From: an uncultured Lachnospiraceae bacterium
GTDB taxonomy: Bacteria; Bacillota; Clostridia; Lachnospirales; Lachnospiraceae
Reading direction: 5' to 3'
Length of the DNA: 7,123 nucleotides
NCBI GenBank assembly: GCA_947177925.1
Contig: CAMWWJ010000173.1
Location: 1 to 7,123 of the forward strand
In this document: positions 6,072 to 7,123 of the stretch, one piece after another
Position numbering within the stretch: the first letter of the stretch is position 1
Layout of the letters: each line of letters starts with the position of its first letter
Made by a program: the position numbers and the translations under genes
Notes under the pieces: model-generated
Databases searched by the model: none
What the model saw: the letters and a program-made list of their open reading frames with translations, nothing else
What the model was told of the DNA's origin: nothing

Positions 6072-7123
6072 TTAGACCGCCTCCCCTCTGGAATGCTGCC
6101 CCTTTACCACGGCATAATCCGCAAGCATAAGTGCTTTTGAAAACAATTCCTTATATCTTAATTCTAAATATACACGTTTATCCTCATACACAAGGATACG
6201 TTTCACAAAGGAAACAAGCGTCGCCCTGTCAATGTCTGTAATTTGCATGACAGTTTTCATGCGCTCCAAATTGATTCCGGCTGTGACCCCCGACTTAAAA
6301 AGGCTCTTTATTGTTTCTTCCTGACTGGTGATTGCCTGCTGAAGCTCCTGATAACGTTTTTCATATATTTCCCTGAAATTCTTAAAATCTTCTTCTGTGA
6401 TAATCTGTTTCTTTAAATCCTCATAAAGACCCGCCCTAAGAGCCAGATATTTGTCCTGTTCGCTGTGCAGCCTTTCAATCTCCTTATCAAAAGCTACCAC
6501 TTCCTCAAAGTTTATCTCCATCTGCTCCAATTCCCGCAAAACCCTGCTTTTATCCAAAAACAGCGATATCTGCTGTTTTAAGCCTGTCAATACAAGGTTC
6601 CTTAAATCTTCCTCGGAAATCTTATGCCTGCTGCAGCTTCCCCCTCTGTTTTTTGTGGAACAGATAAAAGAAACTTTCTCCTTCCCCCGATACTTATTTA
6701 TCCGGCGCACCATCGGCTCCATGCAGTCCCCGCAAAATAACAGCCCAGAATAAATATGCGCCTTTTTTTCGCCACTTCCTGCACGTGTGTCTATCCTTAA
6801 CAAATCCTGCACAATTTCAAAATCTTCTTTTGAAACAATCGCTTCATGCGCTTTCTGAACTTTCGTCCATTCCTCTTCCGGCTTCCTTATGGATTTTTTT
6901 ACTTTATAATTTACTTTTTCCTCTTTTCCCTGCACCAACGTTCCAATATAACTCTCATTTGTCAAAATCCTTTTTACAGCAACAGCCGACCACTTTGCCT
7001 TAACCCCTGTTACAAAACCTGTCTGAAATTTCTCCCCCTGCATTTTCTTATATTCCATTGGCGAAAGGATGCCCGCCCCATCTAACATTTCGGCAATCGC
7101 AAGGTTACTATACCCATCAATTT
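6072..7123 (-). CDS. Large serine recombinase, first of a triplet, C-terminal part only
   Basis: The reading frame is open to the right window edge: at least 11 in-frame codons (IDGYSNLAIAE) precede the Met at 7086-7088, so that Met is internal and the N-terminal catalytic domain lies outside the window. About 349 residues are visible. Numbered from that Met, they include the end of the recombinase domain (VKRILTNESYIGTLVQG, 38-54), the HEAIVSKEDF motif (81-90) and a zinc ribbon with Cys119, Cys122, Cys143 and Cys152. A charged coiled-coil (about 185-265) and a terminal VKRILVYEDKRV element follow. The motif pair ILTN-Y-G-LVQG and HEAI-S is shared with the next gene, showing paralogy. It ends in TAA directly followed by the ATG of the second recombinase and carries that gene's ribosome binding site in its last codons. 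It is the most upstream of the three here, so the operon promoter must lie to the right. Intactness cannot be judged. Confidence 0.9.
   Translation of the reverse strand, partial: IDGYSNLAIAEMLDGAGILSPMEYKKMQGEKFQTGFVTGVKAKWSAVAVKRILTNESYIGTLVQGKEEKVNYKVKKSIRKPEEEWTKVQKAHEAIVSKEDFEIVQDLLRIDTRAGSGEKKAHIYSGLLFCGDCMEPMVRRINKYRGKEKVSFICSTKNRGGSCSRHKISEEDLRNLVLTGLKQQISLFLDKSRVLRELEQMEINFEEVVAFDKEIERLHSEQDKYLALRAGLYEDLKKQIITEEDFKNFREIYEKRYQELQQAITSQEETIKSLFKSGVTAGINLERMKTVMQITDIDRATLVSFVKRILVYEDKRVYLELRYKELFSKALMLADYAVVKGQHSRGEAV
6080..6086 (-). promoter_or_regulatory. Ribosome binding site of the second recombinase inside the first recombinase gene
   Basis: The minus strand reads GGGGAGG eight bases before the ATG at 6069-6071, within the final codons of the upstream recombinase. 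With the TAAATG junction it indicates coupled translation. Confidence 0.75.

Larger units (their letters stand above)
2849..7123 (-). mobile_element. Terminal integration module of an integrative element (serine recombinase triplet), continuing beyond the window
   Basis: Three adjacent large serine recombinase genes form one operon. Such triplets mark one end of integrative and conjugative elements in Firmicutes. The left boundary is put at or just left of 2849 because the neighbouring peptidase gene lacks a proper 5' end. No relaxase, type IV secretion, resistance or other cargo gene is in view, so the element's class, size and second end are unknown. The exact boundary is inferred, not seen. 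Confidence 0.6.

Noticed and set aside
7086..7088. The Met codon as the true start of the first recombinase
   Set aside because: The frame stays open upstream to the window edge, and the upstream residues (IDGYSNLAIAE) fit the recombinase domain, so this Met is internal.

Overview
The window looks like the genome of a low-to-moderate GC Gram-positive anaerobe of the Clostridia, most likely a Lachnospiraceae-type gut bacterium. The reasons are strong AGGAGG-like ribosome binding sites, TTG starts, a Csp-like S8 peptidase with the 'WDQT' motif, and TndX/TnpX/Ccr-like large serine recombinases. All six supported genes are on the minus strand, so transcription runs from right to left in these coordinates. 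No rRNA, tRNA, CRISPR array or insertion sequence was seen.

Right part (about 2849-7123): the end of an integrative mobile element. Three different large serine recombinase genes lie head to tail: a 5'-truncated one running off the window (6072-7123), a complete one of 561 residues (4386-6071) and a complete one of 511 residues (2849-4384). They are separated by 0 and 1 base, and the ribosome binding sites of the second and third lie inside the preceding gene, so they form one translationally coupled unit. Serine-integrase triplets of this kind are known from integrative and conjugative elements of Firmicutes. No cargo is visible; it would lie to the right of the window.

Junction (2787-2848): a 62-base gap between the stop of the last recombinase and the S8 peptidase reading frame. 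It has no gene, terminator or convincing ribosome binding site. It is the best place to look for the element's attachment site.

Left part (1-2786): probably older chromosome. An S8 subtilisin-like peptidase of 483 residues (1335-2786) keeps its His and Ser boxes but has no recognisable N-terminal pro-region or Asp box, and starts at a poorly supported TTG. It looks 5'-truncated or otherwise inactivated, plausibly by arrival of the element. Downstream is a divergent signal peptidase II (LspA-like) gene (824-1279), which has its own good candidate promoter starting immediately after the S8 stop codon and a TTG start fixed by its ribosome binding site. The last gene (27-728) encodes an unrecognised membrane-anchored extracytoplasmic protein in visibly more AT-rich DNA.

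The most interesting points are the recombinase triplet, the likely element/chromosome boundary at the head of the S8 gene, the missing catalytic Asp region of that peptidase, and the neighbouring subtilase and LspA-like protease genes. I do not see an obviously new multi-gene system.
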